DNA from: Bifidobacterium breve
Lineage (GTDB): Bacteria; Actinomycetota; Actinomycetes; S36-B12
Length of the DNA: 37,824 nt
Direction of reading: 5' to 3'
Assembly (NCBI GenBank): GCA_945870085.1
Contig: CAMBQX010000002.1
Span: 1 to 37,824, forward strand
Each line of letters starts with the position of its first letter. Position 1 is the stretch's first letter. The notes beneath the pieces were generated by a model, which saw only the letters and a list, made by a program, of their open reading frames with translations, did no database searches and was not told where the DNA came from. Below are positions 1 through 8,688 of this stretch, in pieces. The translations under genes were made by a program, and so were the position numbers.

Positions 1-798
1 TCAAGTTGACATTAGTTTTTTGCGGCGCCGGTGATTTACCAATTGACTACCGAGCACAATCAGCAGCGCAATCACAAAAACGAGTGTAGCCAAGGCATTA
101 ACCTGCACCGGTATTCCACGTTGAGCCGCTCCCCAAATGAAAATTGGGACGGTTACCAAGGTGCCAGCATTGAAATAGCTGATGATGAAGTCGTCGAATG
201 AAAGGGAAAAACCGAGTAAGGCGGCACCGGCGATGCCTGGCGCAACCAGCGGCAACGTTACGTATCTGAAAGTAGATTTCGGATCGGCATATAGATCTCG
301 TGCGGCTTCTTCAAGGCGTGGATCAAGGCCCTGCAGCCTGGCTTTCACGGTAACAACCACGAACGAGATGATGAACATAATGTGCGCGATAATCACCGTC
401 CATTGACCCAGCGGGAATCGGAGGTTCAAGAACAGTGCCAAGAGGCTCGAACCCATCACAACTTCGGGGGTGGCCATCGGCAGGAAAATGAGCAGGTTAG
501 TGGTGCTGCGGCCGCGAAAACGGTATCGCACCAATGCGAAGGCGATCATCGTCCCCAGCGCCGTAGCTACGACTGTTGAGATAATGCCAATTTGAATACT
601 AGTTGCGAATGATGAGCAAACCCCTGGGACCCCGCAGAGATTAGTCCAGGCATCGGTCGAGAATTGCGTCCAACTGATATTGAACTTACCCGATGGCTTA
701 TTGAAACTTAAGATCGCAACAACAGCGATAGGTATGAAGAGGTAAATCAGGACGAGAATCGCGACGATCCCCAAGAGATTTCGCCGAAGCCAGCGCAT
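1..798 (-). CDS. potC: Polyamine ABC transporter permease PotC
   Basis: Second inner-membrane permease of a spermidine/putrescine importer. The 265-residue protein has about six hydrophobic segments (roughly 10-30, 65-90, 100-120, 130-150, 185-205, 235-255). The cytoplasmic EAA loop, which docks on the ATPase, is seen as EEAARDLYADP near residue 162 followed by TLPLVAPG. It ends in a basic tail (NHRRRKK). The ATG start overlaps the upstream potB stop by one base (TGATG), so the two are translationally coupled. The stop codon is the first three bases of the window, so the gene is complete. Gene order potD-potA-potB-potC makes polyamine uptake much more likely than another substrate of the PotB/PotC permease family, but the exact diamine or polyamine cannot be read from the sequence. 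Confidence 0.9.
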   Translation of the reverse strand: MRWLRRNLLGIVAILVLIYLFIPIAVVAILSFNKPSGKFNISWTQFSTDAWTNLCGVPGVCSSFATSIQIGIISTVVATALGTMIAFALVRYRFRGRSTTNLLIFLPMATPEVVMGSSLLALFLNLRFPLGQWTVIIAHIMFIISFVVVTVKARLQGLDPRLEEAARDLYADPKSTFRYVTLPLVAPGIAGAALLGFSLSFDDFIISYFNAGTLVTVPIFIWGAAQRGIPVQVNALATLVFVIALLIVLGSQLVNHRRRKKLMST

Positions 799-1688
799 CA
801 GAGTAAATCCTCCGTCCCGGCACGGCGGATATACGTAAACACCATGACCAAAATCGCCGCCATCAGAACAAATGACAGGGCGCTGGCGGTCGGATAATCT
901 CGAAATTCAATGAAATTGGTCTGGATCACATTGCCGATCATTCGATCCTTGGTAGATCCAAGCAACTCAGCATTGATGTAGTCACCGGCTGCCGGAATGA
1001 AAGTTAGCAAGGTGCCCGCGACTACCCCCGGCAGCGACAGCGGCCACGTGATCTTACGAAAAGTCGCCACAGCTGACGAATACAAGTCGCTGGACGCCTC
1101 AATTAGACGCGGATCAATTTTCTCGAGTGCCGCATATAACGGCAAAATCATGAAAGGCAGGAAGTTATATGTCAGACCTGCGACCACGGCAATGCCGGTG
1201 TTCAGGATTCGATCATCTGGCAGTAAGTGAAGTGCATTAAAAAACGAGGTTATCGGGCCTTCGTCCGCCAAGATAGTGCGCCAGGCGTAGGTGCGAAGTA
1301 AGAATGATGCGAATGACGGAGCAATCACTAACACTAAAAGCAGCGGACGCCACTTACCGCCCTTCATCGCAATGAAGTACGCCAGAGGATAGGCGATAAC
1401 AAGGGCCAGCAGGGTCGCAATGCCAGCATAGATAAATGATCTGAGGAATTGCGGCCAGTACTCGGCCATGGCATTCGTATAGTTGCTTAGTTGAAAGCCG
1501 GCCTGATATTTTCCCATTTTGCCAGGAACCGGCTCCTGCAAACTGGTCATGAACAAGGTGACAAAAGGGATCGCAAAGAATATCGCCAGCCAGGTCATGC
1601 CCGGGAACAAGAGCAGGTAACCGGTACGGGAACGGCGTTTTGCTACCACCACCGGCTTACTCGGACCTGCTACCAGGATTGGTGACAC
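798..1688 (-). CDS. potB: Polyamine ABC transporter permease PotB
   Basis: First permease of the PotABCD importer, 296 residues. Hydrophobic segments begin near residue 25 and an EAA-type loop (IEASSDLYSSAVATF, then TWPLSLPG) lies near residue 196. This is the PotB/BPD-type permease pattern. Translation probably starts at a GTG (1686-1688), only two bases after the potA stop. The N-terminal basic stretch (KRRSRTGYLL) sits just before the first membrane helix, as expected for the cytoplasmic side. The pairing with PotC is typical of a heterodimeric type I importer channel. Confidence 0.9.
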   Translation of the reverse strand: MSPILVAGPSKPVVVAKRRSRTGYLLLFPGMTWLAIFFAIPFVTLFMTSLQEPVPGKMGKYQAGFQLSNYTNAMAEYWPQFLRSFIYAGIATLLALVIAYPLAYFIAMKGGKWRPLLLVLVIAPSFASFLLRTYAWRTILADEGPITSFFNALHLLPDDRILNTGIAVVAGLTYNFLPFMILPLYAALEKIDPRLIEASSDLYSSAVATFRKITWPLSLPGVVAGTLLTFIPAAGDYINAELLGSTKDRMIGNVIQTNFIEFRDYPTASALSFVLMAAILVMVFTYIRRAGTEDLL

Positions 1689-1690
1689 TG

Positions 1691-2800
1691 CTAACCGCCG
1701 AGGTTCTCAAGGCCGAATGTGTGTTCGGGAGCCCAATGAAGTAGCACTTCATCGCCAACCGAGCAGCGGTCGCCGACAATTACATTCTGTTCGAAAACAG
1801 TGAGCTCTTGATCCCAAGGGGTGCGCACCAGGTATTGGGTAGAGACACCCGCATATGAAACATCGGTTACTCGGCCGGAAATTTTGTTGTGCGACTCAGG
1901 CGCTCGATGACCGTCGGGGGCGTCGAGGACCGTCATCTTCTCCGGCCTGACGCCCACGATCATGCTGTCACTTGTTGCACTAGATCGCGCGGCCGGCACC
2001 ACATAAGTTTGCCCATAGGCAACCACCAAAATATCGTCACCGCTGCGCCCTTGAGCGGTACCGTTGATAAGATTCGACTGACCCAAAAAGTTTGCTACAA
2101 ATACAGTTTTAGGCAGCTCATAGATATCAGCCGGGTTACCCAACTGCTCTATCCGGCCAACATTCATGATCGCGACGGTGTCGGCCATGGTCATGGCCTC
2201 CTCTTGATCATGGGTAACGTGCACAAAGGTGGTGCCAACTTCACGTTGAATGCGCTTGAGCTCAATTTGCATTTGGCGGCGCAATTTGAGGTCGAGTGCG
2301 CCAAGCGGCTCATCAAGTAGCAGCACATCAGGCTCATTTATCAGCGCACGGGCCACCGCAACCCGTTGCTGCTGCCCACCGGACAACTGGGTGGGCTTTC
2401 GCCGCGCCATCGCGCTGAGTTCAACTAGCTCAAGCATCTGGTTCACCGGAGTCTTGACATCCTTGATGCCGCGACGGCGTAAACCGAATGCCACATTTTC
2501 AAAAATGTCCAAGTGCGGAAACAGTGCATACGATTGAAAAACTGTATTTACCGGGCGTTGAAAGGCCCGCAGGTTCGTGATGTCCTTTGAGCCAATATTG
2601 ATGGTGCCTGAAGTTGGATCTTCGAGCCCCGCGACCATCCGCAGGGTAGTCGTCTTGCCGCAACCAGATGCCCCGAGCAACGCGAAAAATGATCCGGCGG
2701 GGATAGTCAAAGTCAGATCATCTACCGCAGCGACATCGCCAAACTTTTTGGTGAGATTTAGCAGGTGGAGATCCTCAACCTGTTTAATCGCTCCGGCCAC
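1691..2800 (-). CDS. potA: Polyamine ABC transporter ATPase PotA
   Basis: ATP-hydrolysing subunit of the polyamine importer, 369 residues. Visible motifs in order are Walker A GASGCGKTT (43-51), Q-loop FQSYALFPH near 88, signature LSGGQQQRVAVARAL near 139, Walker B LLLDEPLGALD near 160 and the H-loop THDQEEAM near 195. The C-terminal ~130 residues form the TOBE-type regulatory domain usual in PotA. The start is a GTG three bases downstream of the potD stop. All catalytic residues look intact, so this should be an active importer ATPase. Confidence 0.92.
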   Translation of the reverse strand: MAGAIKQVEDLHLLNLTKKFGDVAAVDDLTLTIPAGSFFALLGASGCGKTTTLRMVAGLEDPTSGTINIGSKDITNLRAFQRPVNTVFQSYALFPHLDIFENVAFGLRRRGIKDVKTPVNQMLELVELSAMARRKPTQLSGGQQQRVAVARALINEPDVLLLDEPLGALDLKLRRQMQIELKRIQREVGTTFVHVTHDQEEAMTMADTVAIMNVGRIEQLGNPADIYELPKTVFVANFLGQSNLINGTAQGRSGDDILVVAYGQTYVVPAARSSATSDSMIVGVRPEKMTVLDAPDGHRAPESHNKISGRVTDVSYAGVSTQYLVRTPWDQELTVFEQNVIVGDRCSVGDEVLLHWAPEHTFGLENLGG

Positions 2801-2803
2801 GCG

Positions 2804-4027
2804 CTAGTTACCGATCGCTGTCTGGAACTCGCGCTCGTATTTATCACCCTGTTCGGGAGTCAGTGCTTTGAACACATAGGTGCGGTCAAGAGTTGCCGCT
2901 GACGGGAAAATGAATTCACTTGCCGCCAAGGCCGGGTCGATCTTTTCCATTTCAGCTTTGGCCCCTTCGACCGGACAGATGTAGTTCACGTAAGCCGCGA
3001 CTTCAGCTGCCACCTTTGGATCGTAGTAGTAGTTCATGATCATCTCGGCGTTCTTCTTATGCGCCGCGAGGGCCGGAATCAGCATATTGTCGGTCCAGAG
3101 CATGCCGCCCGACTCGGGGATCTCGAAACCGAAATCCTCGCCAAGTGCAAATAAGTCACCGGACCACCCAATCACCGCGATTACGTCACCTGATTCAAGT
3201 GAGGCGATGTAGTCATTACCCGTTACTTGACGGATCTGGCCACTATCGACCTGCTTGGTTAGCTCTTCAATTGCTTGGCTGAACTGATCGTCGGTGAAAT
3301 CGGACGGGTTATTCCCCTGCCAAGCCATGATGCAACCCATGGTGTCACGCATCTCGGACAGCACCGTGATCCGCCCCTTGAGCTTGGGGTCAAAGAGCTG
3401 GTCCAACGTGGTCATCTTGTCGCTCCCGAGCGTGTCCTTCAACGCCGACTTGTTGTAACCGAGGCCGCCGAAACCTGACTGCCAAGGCAGTGAGTAATCA
3501 CGTGACTTATCGAATGCCACATCCGCCAAGCGCGGTATCAGATTCTTACCGTTGGGAATAATTGCCTTATCAAGTTTTTGCGCAAAGCCATTTTCAATCC
3601 ACAGAGCTGCCATCCAGTCGGTTAGAACGACGAGATCACGTCCGATGTCTTGTCCTTGTTCAAGCTGCGTGCGCACTTTGGCGTAGAACTCATTGTTGTC
3701 ATTGACATCTTCGGTGTAAGTGACCGCAATCCCATTCGCGTCTTGAAAAGCCTTAAGGGTTGGATACTCGCCGGTCTCGTCGTTAATATCCAAGTAAAGG
3801 GGCCAATTCGACCAGTTAGCCGTCTTGTCGGTATCTGAAAGATCAGCAGCGGTTGCCGCCGACGGCGCGCCAGTTGCGGTACCCGCATCACTGCCCGAAG
3901 CCCCGCATGCGGTCGCAGCAATTGCCACCCCGCCGATACCCGCCGCCTGGAGTAACCGTCTACGGGACAGCGCACTCTTGGCCAGCCCAGCTATTTCGAC
4001 AGCTGCCTCTGAAACTTGATACGACAT
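2804..4027 (-). CDS. potD: Polyamine-binding lipoprotein PotD
   Basis: Extracytoplasmic substrate-binding protein of the importer, 407 residues. The N-terminus has a twin-arginine-like export signal (SRRRLLQAAG, 21-30) followed by a hydrophobic stretch and a lipobox-type cysteine at residue 41 (ATAC). It is therefore probably a Tat-exported, membrane-anchored lipoprotein. The body resembles the PotD/PotF family of type II binding proteins (for example NWPLYLD near residue 75 and LPWQSGFGGLGYN near 180). A good ribosome site (GAGAGGA) precedes the ATG. It follows the aldehyde dehydrogenase after 25 bases, so uptake and oxidation of the amine are probably co-transcribed. Confidence 0.9.
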   Translation of the reverse strand: MSYQVSEAAVEIAGLAKSALSRRRLLQAAGIGGVAIAATACGASGSDAGTATGAPSAATAADLSDTDKTANWSNWPLYLDINDETGEYPTLKAFQDANGIAVTYTEDVNDNNEFYAKVRTQLEQGQDIGRDLVVLTDWMAALWIENGFAQKLDKAIIPNGKNLIPRLADVAFDKSRDYSLPWQSGFGGLGYNKSALKDTLGSDKMTTLDQLFDPKLKGRITVLSEMRDTMGCIMAWQGNNPSDFTDDQFSQAIEELTKQVDSGQIRQVTGNDYIASLESGDVIAVIGWSGDLFALGEDFGFEIPESGGMLWTDNMLIPALAAHKKNAEMIMNYYYDPKVAAEVAAYVNYICPVEGAKAEMEKIDPALAASEFIFPSAATLDRTYVFKALTPEQGDKYEREFQTAIGN

Positions 4028-4052
4028 TTGGTTCCTCTCAGTTTGCGAATAA

Positions 4053-5555
4053 CTAACGGGTGGTCGTAAAAATCGTCCGGTGCCACGATTTGCGCGCTAC
4101 GCCGGTGATATCCATCGAAACATGTTTTACCTGGGTGTACTCGTCAAATGAATAAGTCGACATATCCTTGCCGAAACCGGACTGTTTGAAGCCCCCATGT
4201 GGCATTTCGCTCACAATTGGTATGTGATCGTTAATCCAGACGCATCCGGCCTTGATTTCTCGGGAGGCTCGCATGGCCCGCAGCAAGCTGGTTGTCCAGG
4301 CCGAGGCCGCCAAACCGAACGGGGTGTCATTGGCCAAGGCCAGACCCTCATCATCAGAATCAAAGGGAAGCACCACCAAAACTGGTCCAAAAATCTCATC
4401 CTGCACGATCTCTGAGCGCTGAGCAGCCCCCGTAACCAAAGTTGGTAGGTAATACGAACCTGCCGCTAACTCACCCTGCGGTGCGGCGCCCCCGGTCACC
4501 ACAGTGGCACCTGCAGCTCGTGCCCGATCCACAAACCCGGCAACACTTAACTGTTGACGCCTTGACACTAGCGGCCCCATGTCGGTCGCGGGATCGGCCG
4601 GGTCGCCCAAAACCACTCCGGAAAAGAAATCTGCAACCCCAGCGACAAAAGCATCAAAGAGTGGGCGCTGCACATAAGCGCGGGTCGCGGCTGTGCAATC
4701 CTGCCCAGCGTTGATTAAGGAGCCCGCAACCGCCCCATGGATAGCCGCTTCCAGATCGGCGTCATCAAAAACCACAAAGGGCGCTTTGCCGCCAAGTTCT
4801 AGGTGCACTCGCTTTACGGTTGCGGTTGCCAACTCCATTACCCGCTGCCCAATTGGTGTGGAGCCGGTGAACGAAACCATGGAAACTCCCGGGTGGCTGA
4901 CCAGCGCCTCACCCGCGACCGCCCCTGAGCCCACCACCACGTTTACCACCCCGACCGGGATATCAACCGCCAGTGCATCCTCTGCAAGCATTAGGGAAGT
5001 CAAAGGCGTGATCGCGGCTGGCTTCAAAACAATTGTGTTTCCTGCCGCAATAGCTGGCAGGATCTTCCACATTGCCATCTGCAGCGGGTAGTTCCAGGGG
5101 GCAATGGAGCCAACAACACCAACAGCTTCACGTCGAATATATGACGTGTGCACGCCATCCCACTCCGCCGCCGCCTTGCCTTCTAGATTTCGTGCCGCGC
5201 CCGCGAAGAATGCCACATTGTCGATTGACCCCGGCACATCAAATTCCCGGGTCAGGCGAATTGGCTTACCACTTTGCGCACTTTCAACCTGCGCGTATTC
5301 CTCGGCTCTAGATTCCAACCGAGCCGCCAGTCGCAGCAGCGCCGAGCTTCGAACCGATGGCGGCGCGGTCGACCAATCCGGGAAAGCTGCAGTAGCTGCC
5401 TGCACTGAGTAATCAACATCGGCCGCACCGGCAAATTCCATGGTGGCAACCACCGAGTTATCGGCCGGGTTAGTGACCGTGCCCAGCTCACCAGAGGTGC
5501 CGGGGCGAGGCTCCCCACCGGCCACTACCGCATTGACCTGGTTAGAACTTGCCAC
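4053..5555 (-). CDS. Aminobutyraldehyde/betaine-aldehyde-type dehydrogenase
   Basis: NAD(P)-dependent aldehyde dehydrogenase of 500 residues, lying directly upstream of potDABC. It has the substrate-channel tryptophan motif PWNYPLQMA near 152, the catalytic glutamate motif LELGGKAPF near 250 and the catalytic cysteine in GQDCTAAT near 285. GQDCTAAT is shared with the second dehydrogenase at 12183-13631 and is typical of gamma-aminobutyraldehyde dehydrogenases. The likely reaction is 4-aminobutanal (or 5-aminopentanal) to the amino acid. The start is a GTG whose first base is the last base of the TAG stop ending the upstream pseudogene (TAGTG), a relic of translational coupling to a regulator. 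Other omega-aminoaldehydes or betaine aldehyde are possible substrates. Confidence 0.85.
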   Translation of the reverse strand: MASSNQVNAVVAGGEPRPGTSGELGTVTNPADNSVVATMEFAGAADVDYSVQAATAAFPDWSTAPPSVRSSALLRLAARLESRAEEYAQVESAQSGKPIRLTREFDVPGSIDNVAFFAGAARNLEGKAAAEWDGVHTSYIRREAVGVVGSIAPWNYPLQMAMWKILPAIAAGNTIVLKPAAITPLTSLMLAEDALAVDIPVGVVNVVVGSGAVAGEALVSHPGVSMVSFTGSTPIGQRVMELATATVKRVHLELGGKAPFVVFDDADLEAAIHGAVAGSLINAGQDCTAATRAYVQRPLFDAFVAGVADFFSGVVLGDPADPATDMGPLVSRRQQLSVAGFVDRARAAGATVVTGGAAPQGELAAGSYYLPTLVTGAAQRSEIVQDEIFGPVLVVLPFDSDDEGLALANDTPFGLAASAWTTSLLRAMRASREIKAGCVWINDHIPIVSEMPHGGFKQSGFGKDMSTYSFDEYTQVKHVSMDITGVARKSWHRTIFTTTR

Positions 5556-6228
5556 TATCTAACCCCCCGAAGTGTTGGCCCGGCTTTGACTGCGGCTGCT
5601 GAAGCAGTTAGTGCATACTGCCACTGCTCAGCGTCATCTTCCTGCAGCAACGCGGTTTTAACACCCACATGATGCACCTCGGTCGCAATCATCTCAATTG
5701 AAGACCCCTAAGTAGCCCGAGCTCGAGTTAGTGCACTCCAATAAATCGCACATGAGGATTAGGTTAGAGCCGTGCACAGTTCGTCGTGCGTAGTCCCTTC
5801 AGCATCCATCCCAACCGCGATGATCTCGGCTCCGCACCAGTAGGTCGAAAAGCGGCGGAAACCCCGGATTTCTCATAATTACTCGGTCCTGGGTCGGACC
5901 ACTTGTTCAATCACCCGCGATATCGCATCCAATTCGCCTTTAAACGTAGCCACCCGTTGTTGGTCAAATGGCAAGGTCTGACACAGTCGTCCCGAATCTG
6001 GGGTACCTGCAGAAAGATCCAAGCCCTAGGTGCCCCTAGCTTGGATGGCCCCAACCAAACCCAGTACCACGCTTTACTTACCGTGGCCAATATTCCCGCT
6101 CAAATCATTCGGTGTACCGCCGCCGCAATGCCCTTGGGTGAAGAATCAGTGATGGCTTCATCCCATGTGGCCAAATGGTCGACCAGGGCGGATACCTCAG
6201 CTATTTGCGCCGCTTAGCTCCCCTCCAT
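5555..6228 (-). pseudogene. Decayed MocR/GabR-type regulator remnant
   Basis: There is no intact gene here, but the minus strand holds protein-like fragments in shifting frames. From the 5' end they are: AAQIAEVSALVDHLATW running to AAAVHRMI, then a TGA stop (6100-6102), then ATVSKAWYW, which resembles a GntR recognition helix; VATFKGELDAISRVIEQVV, ended by a TAA at 5879-5881; GAEIIAVGMDAEG around 5763-5835; and a C-terminal stretch IEMIATEVHHVGVKTALL to TLRGVR ending at 5555. The order and motifs fit a GntR helix-turn-helix fused to a class I aminotransferase-like domain (MocR family, as in GabR). About 670 bp remain, against roughly 1.4 kb for an intact family member, so internal deletions occurred. 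The last 45 codons (5555-5692) still form an open ATG frame. Family assignment is from remembered motifs. Confidence 0.6.
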
Positions 6229-6282
6229 AAACTAATGTCGGGGATTGCAACAAATATGCGATGCGCCTTTACAACACACTTT

Positions 6283-6293
6283 ATCACGGTGAT
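6283..6293. promoter_or_regulatory. Small palindrome upstream of pyrimidine operon
   Basis: ATCACGGTGAT is a perfect 5+1+5 palindrome lying about 75 bases before the beta-ureidopropionase start, in the AT-rich gap 6229-6365. TTGCAA at 6245-6250 could be a -35 element, but no convincing -10 is seen. This is the only candidate control site noticed in the gap and may be chance. Confidence 0.2.
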
Positions 6294-6352
6294 GAGATTA
6301 AATAACAAACAAGTTTTAATTTGGAAGGTCCTCGGACAGCATTTGGCCCATT

Positions 6353-6360
6353 AAGGAGGA
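6353..6360 (+). promoter_or_regulatory. Strong ribosome binding site fixing the 6366 start
   Basis: AAGGAGGA ends five bases before the ATG at 6366. It shows that the beta-ureidopropionase starts with MSVVRAALVQ rather than at the in-frame codon 45 bases upstream. Confidence 0.8.
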
Positions 6361-6365
6361 ACCGC

Positions 6366-7202
6366 ATGAGCGTTGTACGTGCCGCCCTCGTCCAAACCAA
6401 TTGGACCGGCGACAAAGAATCCATGATCGCAGCACATGAGGATTACGCCCGAAAGGCCGCGGCTCAAGGGGCCCAGGTGATTTGCTTCCAAGAGTTGTTC
6501 TACGGCCCGTATTTTTGCCAGGTCCAAGATGCCAAGTTCTACGAATACGCCGAGGCCATCCCCGGCCCGACCACCGAGCGATTTCAGAAACTGGCCAAAG
6601 AACTGAACATGGTCATGGTGCTGCCAATGTATGAAGAAGAGCAGCCAGGTGTTCTCTACAATACCGCGGCTGTTGTTGATGCAGATGGCACTTATCTTGG
6701 TAAGTACCGCAAGCATCACATCCCACATGTCAGTGGCTTTTGGGAGAAGTTCTACTTCCGCCCAGGTAATGGTGGCTATCCGGTTTTCGACACGGCGGTT
6801 GGCAAGATCGGCGTTTACATCTGCTACGACCGACATTTTCCCGAAGGCTGGCGTGCACTCGGCCTCAATGGTGCTCAGATCGTCTTTAATCCCTCGGCAA
6901 CTTCGCGCGGTCTTTCGCAGTACCTGTGGAGTATTGAGCAGCCTGGGGCTGCGGTGGCGAACGAGTACTACGTAGGTGCGATAAATCGAGTGGGCATCGA
7001 GGACCTTGGCGATGATGATTTCTACGGCCAGTCCTACTTCATCGACCCAGAAGGCCAGTACGTCGGCGAGAAAGGCGACCCGTATCAACCCGAGTTGATC
7101 GTGCGCGACCTAGACCTTGATCTAATTGCGACAGTGCGTAACCGTTGGGCCTTTTACCGCGACCGTCGCCCAGAAACATACGACGATCTAGTCCGCAGAT
7201 AA
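6366..7202 (+). CDS. Beta-ureidopropionase (nitrilase superfamily)
   Basis: Carbon-nitrogen hydrolase of 278 residues. The Glu-Lys-Cys triad is visible: E43 in CFQELFYG, K116 in KYRKHHIP and C153 in ICYDRHF. The HHIP and PEGWRALGLNGAQ context fits the beta-ureidopropionase / N-carbamoyl-amino-acid amidase branch. In reductive pyrimidine degradation it would convert N-carbamoyl-beta-alanine to beta-alanine, CO2 and ammonia. It is the first gene of an operon, 19 bases before the dihydropyrimidinase, which supports this role over N-carbamoylputrescine amidase. The nearby polyamine genes keep the latter as an alternative. Confidence 0.82.
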   Translation: MSVVRAALVQTNWTGDKESMIAAHEDYARKAAAQGAQVICFQELFYGPYFCQVQDAKFYEYAEAIPGPTTERFQKLAKELNMVMVLPMYEEEQPGVLYNTAAVVDADGTYLGKYRKHHIPHVSGFWEKFYFRPGNGGYPVFDTAVGKIGVYICYDRHFPEGWRALGLNGAQIVFNPSATSRGLSQYLWSIEQPGAAVANEYYVGAINRVGIEDLGDDDFYGQSYFIDPEGQYVGEKGDPYQPELIVRDLDLDLIATVRNRWAFYRDRRPETYDDLVRR

Positions 7203-7221
7203 GGGCACGACAGGAGACCCC

Positions 7222-8640
7222 ATGACCATCTTGATCAAGAACGGCAGTGTTGTTTCGCCCGTTGGCATCATCAATGCTGATGTGTTGATCGATGGCGAGC
7301 GCATCGTGGCAGTTCTGGCCCCGGGCGACAACAGCCTTGGAGCGGGTCTTGTGGGCAGCGTTGACCACGTGATCGATGCCGCCGGGAAGTATGTAATTCC
7401 CGGCGGTGTCGATTGCCACACTCACATGGAGATGCCGTTCGGCGGCACTGCGGCCTCGGATACCTTCGAGACTGGCACCCGTGCGGCAGCATGGGGTGGC
7501 ACCACGACCATTATCGATTTCTCGGTGCAGACCTACGGTTCACGTGTGCAGGATTCACTGCAGGCTTGGTTCGAAAAAGCAGCTGGAAATTGCCATATCG
7601 ACTACGGGTTCCATCAGATCATCGGCGGAGTAGATGATGACTCACTTAAAGCGATGGATGAATTAGTCGACGAAGGCATCACTAGCTTCAAGCTATTCAT
7701 GGCCTATCCGGGTGTTTTCCTGAGTGACGACGGCCAAATCGTGCGGGCCATGCAAACCGCTGCAAACAACGGCTCCATGATCATGATGCATGCCGAGAAT
7801 GGCACTGCAATAGACGTTTTAGTGAGCCAGGCACTCGCCGCAGGCAAAACCGACCCGATGTATCACTCCTTAAGTCGCCCTTGGCAAACCGAATCCGAAG
7901 CCACCAACCGGGCCGTCATGCTCGCGCATATGACCGGGGCTCCGCTATATGTGGTGCACATGTCTGCCAAGCAGGCTGTCGAGGTAGTGCAGCGGGCGCG
8001 CGATGGCGGCCAAAATGTCTTCGGTGAAACCTGCCCCCAGTATCTTTATCTCTCCCTTGAAGATCAATTGATGCAGCCTGGCTTCGAAGGTGCCAAGTGG
8101 GTTTGCTCCACGCCACTTCGCTCAAAAGCCGAAGGTCACCAAGAGGAACTTTGGCGCTACCTGCGCACCAACGACCTCTCCGTGGTGAGCACCGACCATT
8201 GCCCATTTTGCTTCAAGGAGCAAAAGGAACTCGGCGTAGGTAATTTCTCCAAAATACCCAACGGCATCGGCTCGGTCGAGCATCGCATGGATCTCATCTA
8301 TCAAGGTGTTGTGGATGGCCAGATCTCCGTCGAGCGCTGGGTGGAGCTGTGCTCAACTACCCCCGCTCGCATGTTCGGCCTTTACCCGCGCAAGGGCGCC
8401 ATAGCTCCTGGCTCAGATGCCGACATTGTCATCTACGATCCGGTTGGTCGAACCGAAATTGGATTCCACAAAACCCACCACATGAACATGGACCACTCGG
8501 CTTGGGAGGGTTTCGTGATCGACGGCCACGTAGACACCGTGCTCTCCCGCGGCAAAGTAGTAGTTGAGAATAATGAGTACAAAGGCATTAAAGGCCACGG
8601 CCAATATCTAAAGCGCGGCCTATCCCAGTACCTGATCTGA
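7222..8640 (+). CDS. hydA: Dihydropyrimidinase / D-hydantoinase
   Basis: Cyclic amidohydrolase of 472 residues that opens dihydrouracil or dihydrothymine to the N-carbamoyl-beta-amino acid. Metal ligands H66 and H68 lie in GGVDCHTHMEMP, and the lysine expected to be carbamylated is K157 in TSFKLFMAYP. Further signatures are MMHAENG near 192, a His in YVVHMSAK near 247 and VSTDHCPF near 325. The ATG follows an AGGAG ribosome site (ACAGGAGACCCC). Its place between beta-ureidopropionase and a semialdehyde dehydrogenase argues for a physiological pyrimidine role rather than a side-specificity hydantoinase. No PydA/PreTA-type dihydropyrimidine dehydrogenase is in the window. Confidence 0.88.
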   Translation: MTILIKNGSVVSPVGIINADVLIDGERIVAVLAPGDNSLGAGLVGSVDHVIDAAGKYVIPGGVDCHTHMEMPFGGTAASDTFETGTRAAAWGGTTTIIDFSVQTYGSRVQDSLQAWFEKAAGNCHIDYGFHQIIGGVDDDSLKAMDELVDEGITSFKLFMAYPGVFLSDDGQIVRAMQTAANNGSMIMMHAENGTAIDVLVSQALAAGKTDPMYHSLSRPWQTESEATNRAVMLAHMTGAPLYVVHMSAKQAVEVVQRARDGGQNVFGETCPQYLYLSLEDQLMQPGFEGAKWVCSTPLRSKAEGHQEELWRYLRTNDLSVVSTDHCPFCFKEQKELGVGNFSKIPNGIGSVEHRMDLIYQGVVDGQISVERWVELCSTTPARMFGLYPRKGAIAPGSDADIVIYDPVGRTEIGFHKTHHMNMDHSAWEGFVIDGHVDTVLSRGKVVVENNEYKGIKGHGQYLKRGLSQYLI

Positions 8641-8688
8641 GCTCGAAATCACGCAAGACCAAAATCAATAAAGAAGCGGAGATTTACT

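Noticed and set aside
6100..6102. In-frame TGA as a selenocysteine codon, given SelD in the window
   Set aside because: The surrounding pseudogene has several other stops and frameshifts, and the expected residue in a GntR helix-turn-helix is not a catalytic Cys.
5903..6217. 104-residue plus-strand ORF
   Set aside because: The coding-like signal is on the opposite strand, where regulator fragments are visible; the plus-strand translation has no recognisable features.
6351..7088. 245-residue minus-strand ORF
   Set aside because: It is antisense to the beta-ureidopropionase, whose catalytic triad and ribosome site are clear.
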